64,000 nt of DNA, taken from assembly GCF_000817785.2 (NCBI RefSeq), contig NZ_JTCM02000013.1, positions 33,670-97,669 on the forward strand, read 5' to 3'. The stretch is from Hassallia byssoidea VB512170. Its GTDB lineage: Bacteria; Cyanobacteriota; Cyanobacteriia; Cyanobacteriales; Nostocaceae. Shown here in pieces: positions 56,754-63,830 of this stretch. Each line of letters begins with the position of its first letter. Position 1 is the stretch's first letter. The notes beneath the pieces are model-generated. The model made no database searches. It was not told the origin of the DNA and saw only the letters and a list, made by a program, of their open reading frames with translations. The translations under genes were made by a program, and so were the position numbers.

Positions 56754-57089
56754 TTAAGCGATACCGTACTCTGTGTACTGTCGTTTATATGGAGGTTGCA
56801 AACCCAGCACAATGTCCTCTCTTAATACTCCCATAGCAACTAACTCCTCTGCTGGATTTTGATCCGTCAAATTCTGCTGAAGCCAAATTTTACCATCTCT
56901 AATATCAAAATGCATAATACATCGATAAATACGGTTTAACCCTTGCCAGCCAACATTCATCCACTGATAATGATCTCGATCTGTATCAAGAATAAGTTGA
57001 ACTTCTACTTCATCGTCCGATCTATCATCACTAGCATAACGAGTCAGTAATGTTTGAATATATTCCCGATATTTTGCTACTTTGTCCAT
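56754..57089 (-). CDS. xisI: XisI protein
   Basis: 111 aa and complete: MDKVAKYREYIQTLLTRYAS, DDEVEVQLILDTDRDHYQWMN, GWQGLNRIYRCIMHFDIRDGK, IWLQQNLTDQ and GVLREDIVLGLQPPYKRQYT. XisI is needed with XisH and XisF for fdxN-element excision in Anabaena, but xisI/xisH pairs are also widespread outside that element. Its start overlaps the end of xisH by 13 bp. Confidence 0.9.
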   Translation of the reverse strand: MDKVAKYREYIQTLLTRYASDDRSDDEVEVQLILDTDRDHYQWMNVGWQGLNRIYRCIMHFDIRDGKIWLQQNLTDQNPAEELVAMGVLREDIVLGLQPPYKRQYTEYGIA

Positions 57090-57517
57090 TGCACAATCAC
57101 CTCATTTGCTGGATCGTATACGATTAATAAAACCTCATATCTTTCTATCGCGGTTTGTGTGAACTCATATTGAAAAAAGGTTTGGTAAGTGTCTAATGGA
57201 ACTGCCATATACAAAAATCGGTCTGGTTCAATAGCTTCTATGGCAAGACGATAGCTAAGAAATTGTCCCAAGGCAGCGTAAAAATCAGTAATTGCGGAAG
57301 GATTGAGAAAGCTCTTGATTTCAACGGCTATTTTTTCACCTGCTCTTTCTGCTGCCAATACGCGCTCCGCGCCCAGATCAATCTGAAAGTTGATATTTCC
57401 AAACTTAAGCTTCAGTGGGTCGTCTGTAACTACCCAGTTTTCTTTTTGAAGAGCCTGCTTGACTGTTTCGTGGAAAATATATGACAGCAGACATCGGCAG
57501 AATCCAAAAACCGCCAT
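57077..57517 (-). CDS. xisH: XisH protein (5' end altered)
   Basis: 146 aa as read. From IFHETVKQALQKENWVVTDDPL onward it matches XisH (DLGAERVLAAERAGEKIAVEIKSF, with nuclease-like D ... E-I-K). The usual start, a few residues before DIFHETV, is missing in this frame. An ATG TCT GCT at about 57492 would supply it but is one base out of frame. Either translation begins at the upstream ATG (MAVFGFCRCLL), or the gene is frameshifted at its first codons. Confidence 0.75.
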   Translation of the reverse strand: MAVFGFCRCLLSYIFHETVKQALQKENWVVTDDPLKLKFGNINFQIDLGAERVLAAERAGEKIAVEIKSFLNPSAITDFYAALGQFLSYRLAIEAIEPDRFLYMAVPLDTYQTFFQYEFTQTAIERYEVLLIVYDPANEVIVQWTK

Positions 57518-57618
57518 CCTATGATACCGCGCTCACTTGGAGAAGAATCAGGCAGCCCAACAGATAACTATAATAGCGCTTCAGTGTCTGTCTACATGAA
57601 TTATCCCTACCTTGTGGT

Positions 57619-58197
57619 TTAGTCTGGAAAAGCCAAACCAGTCATTGGATCGCGGATATAAAGTCCTAGGGTGAGACTACGCATCACTTCATCCCAAACG
57701 GGTATTAGCTGTTCTGCCTGATCTGCCCAATAATCGAATGTAATCAAGCACTGAACATTTGACCCCAAACCAATGCAAGTCCGGGAAAAAGCTTCGCGTG
57801 GTTCTGCTTGAGTGTCGATAAACTTAATTTCCGTCCAGACAATTTTAGCAGTTTGGCGCTTGACGGTAAAGATTTCTCCCCGCTCAATAGGGTTACGACT
57901 GTCATCTTCCATCACTTTCCTCAAAGTTGATTTTAGCGGAAATTGGCTCCAGTCGTTGGGTGGCAAGCGATTGAAAGATACTTCCAAACAGCAATCATCT
58001 AGTGGTGGTTTTTTATCGAGAAACTTGAAGGATTTTTCTTGTGGCTCTAAAACCCAATTTTGGGGTACATTGAAGCGAACAGATCCCCGGTCTAGCACAA
58101 AAATCTTGTAGCCTGATGGAGATTCCCAACGATGGTCGGGTTTTAGTTCAAGCGTTTCTTTAATCCACTGGAGATTGCTTTTTTTACGCTTTGCCAT
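57619..58197 (-). CDS. Conserved hypothetical protein
   Basis: 192 aa (MAKRKKSNLQWIKETLELKP; then YKIFVLDRGSVRFNVPQNWV and CCLEVSFNRLPPNDW; ends SLTLGLYIRDPMTGLAFPD). It is soluble and beta-rich in appearance. I recall similar cyanobacterial proteins but no assigned function. It carries a lysine-rich N-terminus. Its neighbours (xisH downstream, repeats upstream) do not suggest a role. Confidence 0.65.
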   Translation of the reverse strand: MAKRKKSNLQWIKETLELKPDHRWESPSGYKIFVLDRGSVRFNVPQNWVLEPQEKSFKFLDKKPPLDDCCLEVSFNRLPPNDWSQFPLKSTLRKVMEDDSRNPIERGEIFTVKRQTAKIVWTEIKFIDTQAEPREAFSRTCIGLGSNVQCLITFDYWADQAEQLIPVWDEVMRSLTLGLYIRDPMTGLAFPD

Positions 58198-58308
58198 AAT
58201 GTTTTTGCTTTCTCGGTGAGGAGTGCGATCGCTATTCGTTGGGTTGAGCGGCGTAGGCGTAGCCCCTTAAAGTAGACATCGCGAACTTCGTTAATAATAT
58301 CAAATCGG

Positions 58309-58340
58309 TAGGGTGTATTGTCACTCTTCGCAACGCACCG
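58309..58340. repeat. REP-like palindrome (diverged)
   Basis: AGGGTGTATTGTCACTCTTC GCAACGCACC is a worn version of the GGTGCGTTGT...ACGCACC palindromes flanking the RAYT gene. It shares GGGATGCGATCGTACTG just after it with 59871-59887. Confidence 0.6.
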
Positions 58341-58408
58341 TACTCCAGGGATGCGATCGTACTGGTCATTGCAGCGCAAAAATATGGATCAAGTCGATTT
58401 TAATAAGC

Positions 58409-58618
58409 AAAATGCCTTTTGACTTACTCAAAATGCCTTTTGACTTACTCATTTTGGTGTTTTCCGCAAGCAAAATGCCTTTTGACTTACTCAAAATGCC
58501 TTTTGACTTACTCATTTTGGTGTTTTCCGCAAGCAAAATGCCTTTTGACTTACTCATTTTGGTGTTTTCCGCAAGCAAAATGCCTTTTGACTTACTCAAA
58601 ATGCCTTTTGACTTACTC
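58409..58618. repeat. 21-bp-periodic two-unit tandem array
   Basis: Ten consecutive 21-bp blocks. Unit A (AAAATGCC...GACTTACTC) occurs seven times and unit B (ATTTTGGTG...CCGCAAGC) three times, in the order A A B A A B A B A A. Copies are identical. Because 21 is a multiple of three, long frames stay open on both strands, but these frames are not convincing genes. Confidence 0.9.
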
Positions 58619-58762
58619 ATTTCAGTAGTTCGCGCATTCATGACAAATATCGCGCTTGTAGCAAAAGTCATTGCAGATTTGCCGAAATTCTCTGAAGCCG
58701 ATCAATACGGAAGTTTTTTAAGGTAAAGAATATTAACCGTACTCTATTACAAGGTGTATATC

Positions 58763-59188
58763 ATGGCTCGTAGAAAAAGAACCTCCATAGTGTTAGAAAA
58801 AGCAGTGCGTCGTGCGGCTGGCGTAAACTCAATTGATCCGAGTTTAGATTTAGGCAATGGACTTACCTTACCTGCCTTCTCAACCCTGATCGAGACGATG
58901 CGAACTAGAGAAAATGCATATAACAGTGCCCTTTCCAGCTTGGATAAATTGTACCGTGAAATGCTGGAAACAGAAAGCGAGTTGGGAGATATGACAGAAC
59001 ATATGCTGTTGGCAGTTGCTACTCGATATGGCAAAAGCAGTGTAGAGTACGGCATGGCAGGAGGAATTCCTAAAAACCAGCGCCGCAAGGGACTGCGAGG
59101 CGAAGCACCAATTCCTACACAGCAACCAATGACGGTTGCCAGTGTGGACGGCAACCAGAATGGAAAGAAAGCAACAGCCACAAAGTAG
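58763..59188 (+). CDS. Conserved hypothetical protein
   Basis: 141 aa from ATG 58763, with AAGGTG upstream; a GTG at 58754 is possible. It starts ARRKRTSIVLEKAVRRAAGV. The middle is helical (TRENAYNSALSSLDKLYREML, ETESELGDMTEHMLLAVATR), followed by YGKSSVEYGMAGG and a basic tail (KNQRRKGLRGEAP). Proteins of this type recur in cyanobacterial accessory DNA. No function is known. Confidence 0.65.
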   Translation: MARRKRTSIVLEKAVRRAAGVNSIDPSLDLGNGLTLPAFSTLIETMRTRENAYNSALSSLDKLYREMLETESELGDMTEHMLLAVATRYGKSSVEYGMAGGIPKNQRRKGLRGEAPIPTQQPMTVASVDGNQNGKKATATK

Positions 59189-59215
59189 GGTGCGTTGTCG
59201 CTCGCGCAACGCACC
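59186..59215. repeat. REP palindrome upstream of RAYT
   Basis: AGGGTGCGTTGTCGCTCGCG followed by CAACGCACC: an imperfect palindrome of the REP type. Confidence 0.75.
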
Positions 59216-59277
59216 ACACCACACCACACCACATCAATCATGGGCATCCTAAATACAACTACCATCCGCTCACACCC

Positions 59278-59829
59278 ATGCCCAACTACCGCAGACCGCA
59301 TATTCCCGCGCAGACCTACTTCATCACTCAAGTTACCTACCAACGACAACCCTGGCTTTGCTCCAATATCGGACGCACTGCTCTACGCGCTGCCCTTGTG
59401 CATGTCCGACAGAATTACCCTTTCTCGATTGATGCCTTTGTTCTACTGCCCGATCACTTTCATACCCTATGGACTCTACCTGAAGGAGATAGTAATTTCT
59501 CGATGCGAATGCTTTTAATCAAACGCTTTGTAACCAAATACTACGGGCATCAGCTAGGGCTTGATGCCGCTATCTCCCGTTCGCGGGAAAAGCGAAAAGA
59601 AAGAAACTTATGGCAACGCCGTTTTTGGGAGCATCTGATTCGAGATGAAGTTGATTTTGCCAATCATTGCAATTATATCCACTATAATCCTGTGCGGCAT
59701 AAACTTTGTGAATCACCGCAGCAATGGACTTTTTCAAGTATTCATCGTTTTATTCAGCAGGAAATTTACCCGCTTGATTGGGGTGGGGGTGGTGAGGTTC
59801 AGCTGGCGTCGGATATTTGGGATGTTTGA
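59278..59829 (+). CDS. REP-associated tyrosine transposase (RAYT, Y1 family)
   Basis: 183 aa of the Y1/IS200-related single-strand transposase family. The HUH-type metal motif H-x-H is in VLLPDHFHTLWTLP, and the catalytic tyrosine is probably in NHCNYIHYNPVRHKLC. The N-terminus MPNYRRPHIPAQTYFITQVT is typical of RAYTs. The gene is flanked by GGTGCGTTG REP palindromes at 59186 and 59836, with another at 60631, which are its likely substrates. Confidence 0.88.
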   Translation: MPNYRRPHIPAQTYFITQVTYQRQPWLCSNIGRTALRAALVHVRQNYPFSIDAFVLLPDHFHTLWTLPEGDSNFSMRMLLIKRFVTKYYGHQLGLDAAISRSREKRKERNLWQRRFWEHLIRDEVDFANHCNYIHYNPVRHKLCESPQQWTFSSIHRFIQQEIYPLDWGGGGEVQLASDIWDV

Positions 59830-59835
59830 GATTAT

Positions 59836-59867
59836 GGTGCGTTGCGCTTTGCGACAACGCACCCTAC
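59836..59867. repeat. REP palindrome downstream of RAYT (inverted)
   Basis: GGTGCGTTGCGCTTTGCGAC then AACGCACCCTAC. It is inverted relative to 59186. Confidence 0.8.
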
Positions 59868-59902
59868 ATTAGGGATGCGATCGTACTGTTTTCCCATGAC
59901 TG

Positions 59903-60490
59903 TCATAGCTCCCAACATCTTGCAACGAGAATAAAACAACGATCTCCAACAAAAAGATATGGTGCAAAACCACAATTAGAATCATTATCGTCTTCCATCT
60001 TGTAGAAGATAATTTCCTCTCCCAACCAAGGTTGTACAGACTTCAGCCATATATCGAGTGCTTCTTCTTCTGACTCATCTGGACAAAATGTATCTTGCAT
60101 CCAAATTGCAAAGTCAAGCGGTTCCAGCACCTCAGCCGCACTTTGCATATCTTCATCAGTCCACCATTCAGGTAATTGAGAATGAGGATAGTCGTCTGGA
60201 TAAAGATTTCCGCAAAGTGTTAATAGATCAATAATTTCAATTTCTGTAGTCTCTTCATCCGAATCAAATAATATAAAGTCTTCAGGCTTTGCAAAAACTC
60301 GAATATCAACCACTCCGTGATTCCAGTTTTTTCTAGGACCTAAAAGCAAATCCAGAGTATTTTGCATTGTTGCATCAAAACCAAAGCTTGGAATTATGTA
60401 GGTGTCGCCAATTTTAACAGCCTCATTCTCGTATGCCTTAGCAGCTTCACCATGCTGCTGAATTAGTTTTTCCAATTCTTCAGGAGACAT
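59903..60490 (-). CDS. Hypothetical acidic protein
   Basis: 195 aa, strongly acidic (SEEEALDIWLKS, DSDEETTEIEIIDLL, KMEDDNDSNCG). It begins MSPEELEKLIQQHGEAAKAY and contains DTYIIPSFGFDATMQNTLDLLLG. I recognise no domain. Its size and acidity would fit an immunity or binding protein, but there is no direct evidence. Confidence 0.55.
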   Translation of the reverse strand: MSPEELEKLIQQHGEAAKAYENEAVKIGDTYIIPSFGFDATMQNTLDLLLGPRKNWNHGVVDIRVFAKPEDFILFDSDEETTEIEIIDLLTLCGNLYPDDYPHSQLPEWWTDEDMQSAAEVLEPLDFAIWMQDTFCPDESEEEALDIWLKSVQPWLGEEIIFYKMEDDNDSNCGFAPYLFVGDRCFILVARCWEL

Positions 60491-60630
60491 ATTTGCAATT
60501 TACGTCAATACGGAACTTTAACAGACAATTCCTCAAAATGCCCTCACTGATACTGAATTGGTATAACTAGACATTATACAAAAAGTTTTCGTCTAATTAC
60601 CTGATTTTGGGTAGTTATCCAACCGATCAA

Positions 60631-60664
60631 GTAGGGTGCGTTGTCGCAAAGCGCAACGCACCAC
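60631..60664. repeat. REP palindrome near xisA 3' end
   Basis: GTAGGGTGCGTTGTCGCAAA then GCGCAACGCACC, close to the inverse of 59836-59867. It lies just after the xisA stop and could act as a hairpin terminator. Confidence 0.75.
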
Positions 60665-60676
60665 ATATTAGCAAAT

Positions 60677-62095
60677 TTAACTCCGCTTATAAACCAACTC
60701 TATTTTCAACTTCTCAATCTCCAACTTCAACTTTTCATTCTCCATCCTCAACTTAGCATTCTCCTCCCTAATCACCTCAATTTCATCCCTCTTACTCAAA
60801 GCTTGATTAATCGCCAACTTCCGCATATCCAGCGAGAACCAACGCTGATAAGTTTGAGTATGAACTTGCACGCTATGTCCCAAATTATCAGCCGCCGCTT
60901 TAATTGGTATTCCCAAAATATGCGCTCTAATTGCCCATGCATGACGTAAATCATACGGCTTAAAATCTAATCCGATTTTCCGAAACCACCAACTAACTCG
61001 TTGTGTTAACGCCGTTATCTCTGCATGATTACTTTTATCTTTTTTACTAACTGTTGTTGCCAGCATTTCTAAATATTTAGGATTTCTTAAATCAAAGTCT
61101 GCAATCCATTCTTTATGTAAAGGTAACGCTTGTCTTTCCCCAGTTTTACAATCTTTATGAACTTTCCATGTCATGTCTGCATTCTCTTCGCTTAACCACC
61201 AATCGATATCAGGATTAATAAAAAGCTCTCGCGGACGTAAACCAAAAGTTGCTAACATTCCATAAGTCCAGCGCCAAAGCTGCCAACTATCTTTCACATC
61301 TGGATTAACTTGATTACCTCTGTTATTCAGGTAATCTGCAAACTTGATAATTCCTGCGGATATTTCCGCATCGCTGGGTATATTCCGGGAATTATTCTCA
61401 GGCATTTTGGAATATTTAGATAAATCTATTTCGATTTTGAATGTTATGCAAAACGCCGATATAGCTCTCATTGCATTATATCTAGCCCATTCTTTCTCGA
61501 TTTTATCAATTGAATTTATCAGATTTTCCGAAGTTGCCAAATCTTTAGGGTTAGTGAATCGCTTAGTTCGAGAAAAGTAATAAAAAAAAGTATGTTCGCT
61601 TTTTGTGGTGCGTTTATGAGTTTTGAAATACTCCTCTTCAAATTTTTCTAATAACTCTCCTATTGTTTTCAAGTCTTTTTTAGTTGCCTCATTACCTAAA
61701 TATTTATCATTCCATTCAAATGTATGTCTTGCAATTAACTTTCCTAATTCATAAGATTCCTCCTCAGCGGTTTTTAATCCATCCAAATTAGCGGGAATAT
61801 TCAAGCTAATATTATATTGTTTTCTTCCAGTGCCGTTTGTGTCTTTATCTCCGGGTTTAATTGGTAACGTCGCTCGTAATTGCAGACTTCCATTTGATTC
61901 CCTGATTGTCACCTTTGCCTTTGCAGACTTCAAACGCTGATTAACTTTCTCTAATTCTAGTAGTAATTTTGTTCTCATATGCTCTCTTTGCTGCTGTGCT
62001 TGCTGACTTGAGCCAAGAAAACTGCCATCGGTAGATGAAACTGGCTGCAAGTCTGCAAAAGCTTGTTGATACTTGTCAAAATCCTGGTTATGCAT
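60677..62095 (-). CDS. xisA: Tyrosine recombinase XisA, nifD-element excisionase
   Basis: 472 aa, the length known for XisA. The C-terminal catalytic domain has the first arginine in FGLRPRELF and the second in PYDLRHAWAIRAH. The nucleophile tyrosine is probably in HTQTYQRWF. The position normally occupied by His in H-x-L-R is Tyr (Y-D-L-R). The C-terminus is a coiled coil (VIREENAKLRMENEKLKLEI). It lies 119 bp inside the right repeat and reads inward. It catalyses site-specific excision of the nifD element in heterocysts. Confidence 0.95.
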   Translation of the reverse strand: MHNQDFDKYQQAFADLQPVSSTDGSFLGSSQQAQQQREHMRTKLLLELEKVNQRLKSAKAKVTIRESNGSLQLRATLPIKPGDKDTNGTGRKQYNISLNIPANLDGLKTAEEESYELGKLIARHTFEWNDKYLGNEATKKDLKTIGELLEKFEEEYFKTHKRTTKSEHTFFYYFSRTKRFTNPKDLATSENLINSIDKIEKEWARYNAMRAISAFCITFKIEIDLSKYSKMPENNSRNIPSDAEISAGIIKFADYLNNRGNQVNPDVKDSWQLWRWTYGMLATFGLRPRELFINPDIDWWLSEENADMTWKVHKDCKTGERQALPLHKEWIADFDLRNPKYLEMLATTVSKKDKSNHAEITALTQRVSWWFRKIGLDFKPYDLRHAWAIRAHILGIPIKAAADNLGHSVQVHTQTYQRWFSLDMRKLAINQALSKRDEIEVIREENAKLRMENEKLKLEIEKLKIELVYKRS

Positions 62096-62213
62096 TGCGG
62101 TATTTTTAGCCTATATTTAGCCTAAAAATAAATGTGTAATCAGCGAACAATGTTTAAAACTGACACTGCTTGCTGTAAACATTAGGCTATTTTCAGCTAT
62201 TAAATCATAAAAA

Positions 62214-62224
62214 GGATTACTCCG
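62214..62224 (+). repeat. Right direct repeat of the nifD element
   Basis: GGATTACTCCG, followed by GTCCTTATCACGG in the nifD frame. Confidence 0.93.
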
Positions 62225-62364
62225 GTCCTTATCACGGTTATGATGGCTTCGCTATCTTCGCTCGCGATATGGATCTAGCACTGAACAGCCCAACCTGGGG
62301 ATTAATCGGCGCTCCCTGGAACAAAAAAGCTGAAGCTAAGACTGAAGCTAAGGCGATCGCCTAA
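62225..62364 (+). CDS. nifD: Nitrogenase MoFe protein alpha chain NifD, 3' part (interrupted gene)
   Basis: Read in frame with 50190-51552 it gives [35 protein letters not shown] and a short Ala/Lys-rich tail ending at TAA 62362-62364. The joined gene is 1503 bp (500 aa). In the unexcised state the fragment is not translated from its own start. Confidence 0.95.
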
Positions 62365-62379
62365 ATAAATGGGAGAAAG

Positions 62380-62490
62380 ACAGATGTAGGAATAGCCTGG
62401 GGTTTTAGCCCTAGGGGGGAGTAGAAAGTAGAGAATTAACATTCGCCACTTCCCACTCCCCATTCCCTACTCCCCATTCCCCTCCACACG
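62380..62490. repeat. G/C-strand repeat in the nifD-nifK spacer
   Basis: GGGGGGAGTAGAAAGTAGAG then ACTCCCCATTCCC units, of the same kind as in the nifB-fdxN and nifS-nifU spacers. Confidence 0.65.
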
Positions 62491-62525
62491 ACACGTAACG
62501 ACTACAGCAGCTTGGAGAACTAGAA

Positions 62526-63830
62526 ATGCCTCAGAATCCGGAAAATATTCAAGATCACGTCGAACTATTCCACCAACCGGAATACCAACAGTTATTTGAA
62601 AACAAAAGGCAATTTGAAAACGGACACAGCCCCGAAGAAGTTGCCCGTGTTGCAGAATGGACGAAGGGTTGGGAGTATCGTGAAAAGAACTTCGCCCGTG
62701 AAGCATTGACCGTCAACCCCGCTAAAGGTTGCCAACCATTGGGCGCAATCTTCGCTGCTGTTGGTTTTGAAGGCACTCTACCTTTTGTCCAAGGTTCTCA
62801 AGGTTGCGTAGCTTACTTCCGCACCCACTTAACCCGTCACTACAAAGAACCGTTTTCTGGCGTCAGTTCTTCAATGACAGAAGACGCAGCGGTGTTTGGT
62901 GGACTGCAAAACATGATTGATGGGTTGGCAAACTCCTACCAACTCTACAAGCCAAAAATGATTGCTGTCTGCACCACCTGTATGGCAGAAGTTATCGGTG
63001 ATGACTTGCAAGCTTTCATCAACAACTCCAAGAATGCAGGTTCAGTTCCTCAAGATTTCCCAGTACCTTTTGCTCACACTCCTAGCTTTGTTGGTTCCCA
63101 CATCACTGGTTATGATAACATGATGAAGGGTATTCTTTCTAACTTGACCGCAGGTCATAAGAAAGAAACCAGCAATGGCAAAATCAACTTTATTCCTGGC
63201 TTTGATACCTACGTTGGTAACAACCGGGAAATCAAGCGGATGTGCGACATGATGGGCATCGATTACACCATCTTGGCAGATAACAGCGATTATCTGGATT
63301 CACCCAACACAGGTGAATTTGATATGTATCCAGGTGGTACAAAGCTGGAAGATGCAGCAGATTCGATTAATGCCAAAACCACTGTTTGTCTGCAAGCACA
63401 CTCTACCATCAAAACCCGCGAGTACATCGAAAAAGAATGGAAGCAACCAACTGTTGTTTCTCGTCCTTGGGGTATCAAGGGTACTGATGAGTTCTTGATG
63501 AAACTCAGCGAACTGACTGGTAAACCGATTCCCAAAGAACTAGAAATCGAACGCGGTCGCGCAGTTGATGCGATGACTGACTCCCATTCATGGCTTCACG
63601 GCAAGCGCTTCGCTATGTATGGCGATCCCGATCTAGTTTACAGCGTAGTCGGCTTCATGCTAGAAATGGGTGCTGAACCCGTGCATATCCTTGTCCACAA
63701 CAGCAATGATAACTTTGAGAAAGAACTCAAAGAGTTGCTAGCTTCTAGCCCCAATGGTAAGAGTGCTACTCTGTGGGCTGGTAAAGATTTGTGGCACATG
63801 CGTTCAGAGATGTGTTTGCTATCAGGTTAA
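62526..63830 (+). CDS. nifK: Nitrogenase MoFe protein beta chain NifK, 5' part (interrupted gene)
   Basis: Start ATG 62526 (MPQNPENIQDHVELF). Conserved segments include NPAKGCQPLGAIFAAVGFEG, GSQGCVAYFRTHL and CTTCMAEVIGDDL, which contain P-cluster cysteines. NFIPGFDTYVGNN and AMTDSHSWLHGKRFAMYGDPD also match. Homology runs to KDLWHMRS (about codon 427, 63805), then breaks into EMCLLSG and a stop at 63830. Complete NifK is about 510 aa, so about 85 residues are missing (the LLFTEP...SFDLIR part of relatives). The rest must lie beyond the window. Confidence 0.93.
   Translation: MPQNPENIQDHVELFHQPEYQQLFENKRQFENGHSPEEVARVAEWTKGWEYREKNFAREALTVNPAKGCQPLGAIFAAVGFEGTLPFVQGSQGCVAYFRTHLTRHYKEPFSGVSSSMTEDAAVFGGLQNMIDGLANSYQLYKPKMIAVCTTCMAEVIGDDLQAFINNSKNAGSVPQDFPVPFAHTPSFVGSHITGYDNMMKGILSNLTAGHKKETSNGKINFIPGFDTYVGNNREIKRMCDMMGIDYTILADNSDYLDSPNTGEFDMYPGGTKLEDAADSINAKTTVCLQAHSTIKTREYIEKEWKQPTVVSRPWGIKGTDEFLMKLSELTGKPIPKELEIERGRAVDAMTDSHSWLHGKRFAMYGDPDLVYSVVGFMLEMGAEPVHILVHNSNDNFEKELKELLASSPNGKSATLWAGKDLWHMRSEMCLLSG

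Larger units (their letters stand above)
51542..62224. mobile_element. nifD excision element (10,672 bp)
   Basis: Bounded by direct repeats GGATTACTCCG at 51542-51552 and 62214-62224. Removing one repeat and the intervening 10,672 bp restores nifD in frame. The repeat sequence and position are the same as in the classical nifD element of Anabaena PCC 7120, and an xisA gene lies next to the right end. Other cargo includes xisH/xisI and a REP-associated transposase. Confidence 0.95.

Noticed and set aside
58409..58618. CRISPR array
   Set aside because: There are no unique spacers. Both unit types are themselves repeated, the period is 21 bp, and no cas genes are nearby.
58313..58726. Protein-coding ORFs across the 21-bp array on either strand
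   Set aside because: They stay open only because the repeat is a multiple of three; composition is not protein-like and no start signal is convincing.
63806..63830. NifK simply ending at 63830
   Set aside because: About 85 conserved C-terminal residues are missing and the tail EMCLLSG is not NifK-like; interruption is more likely.
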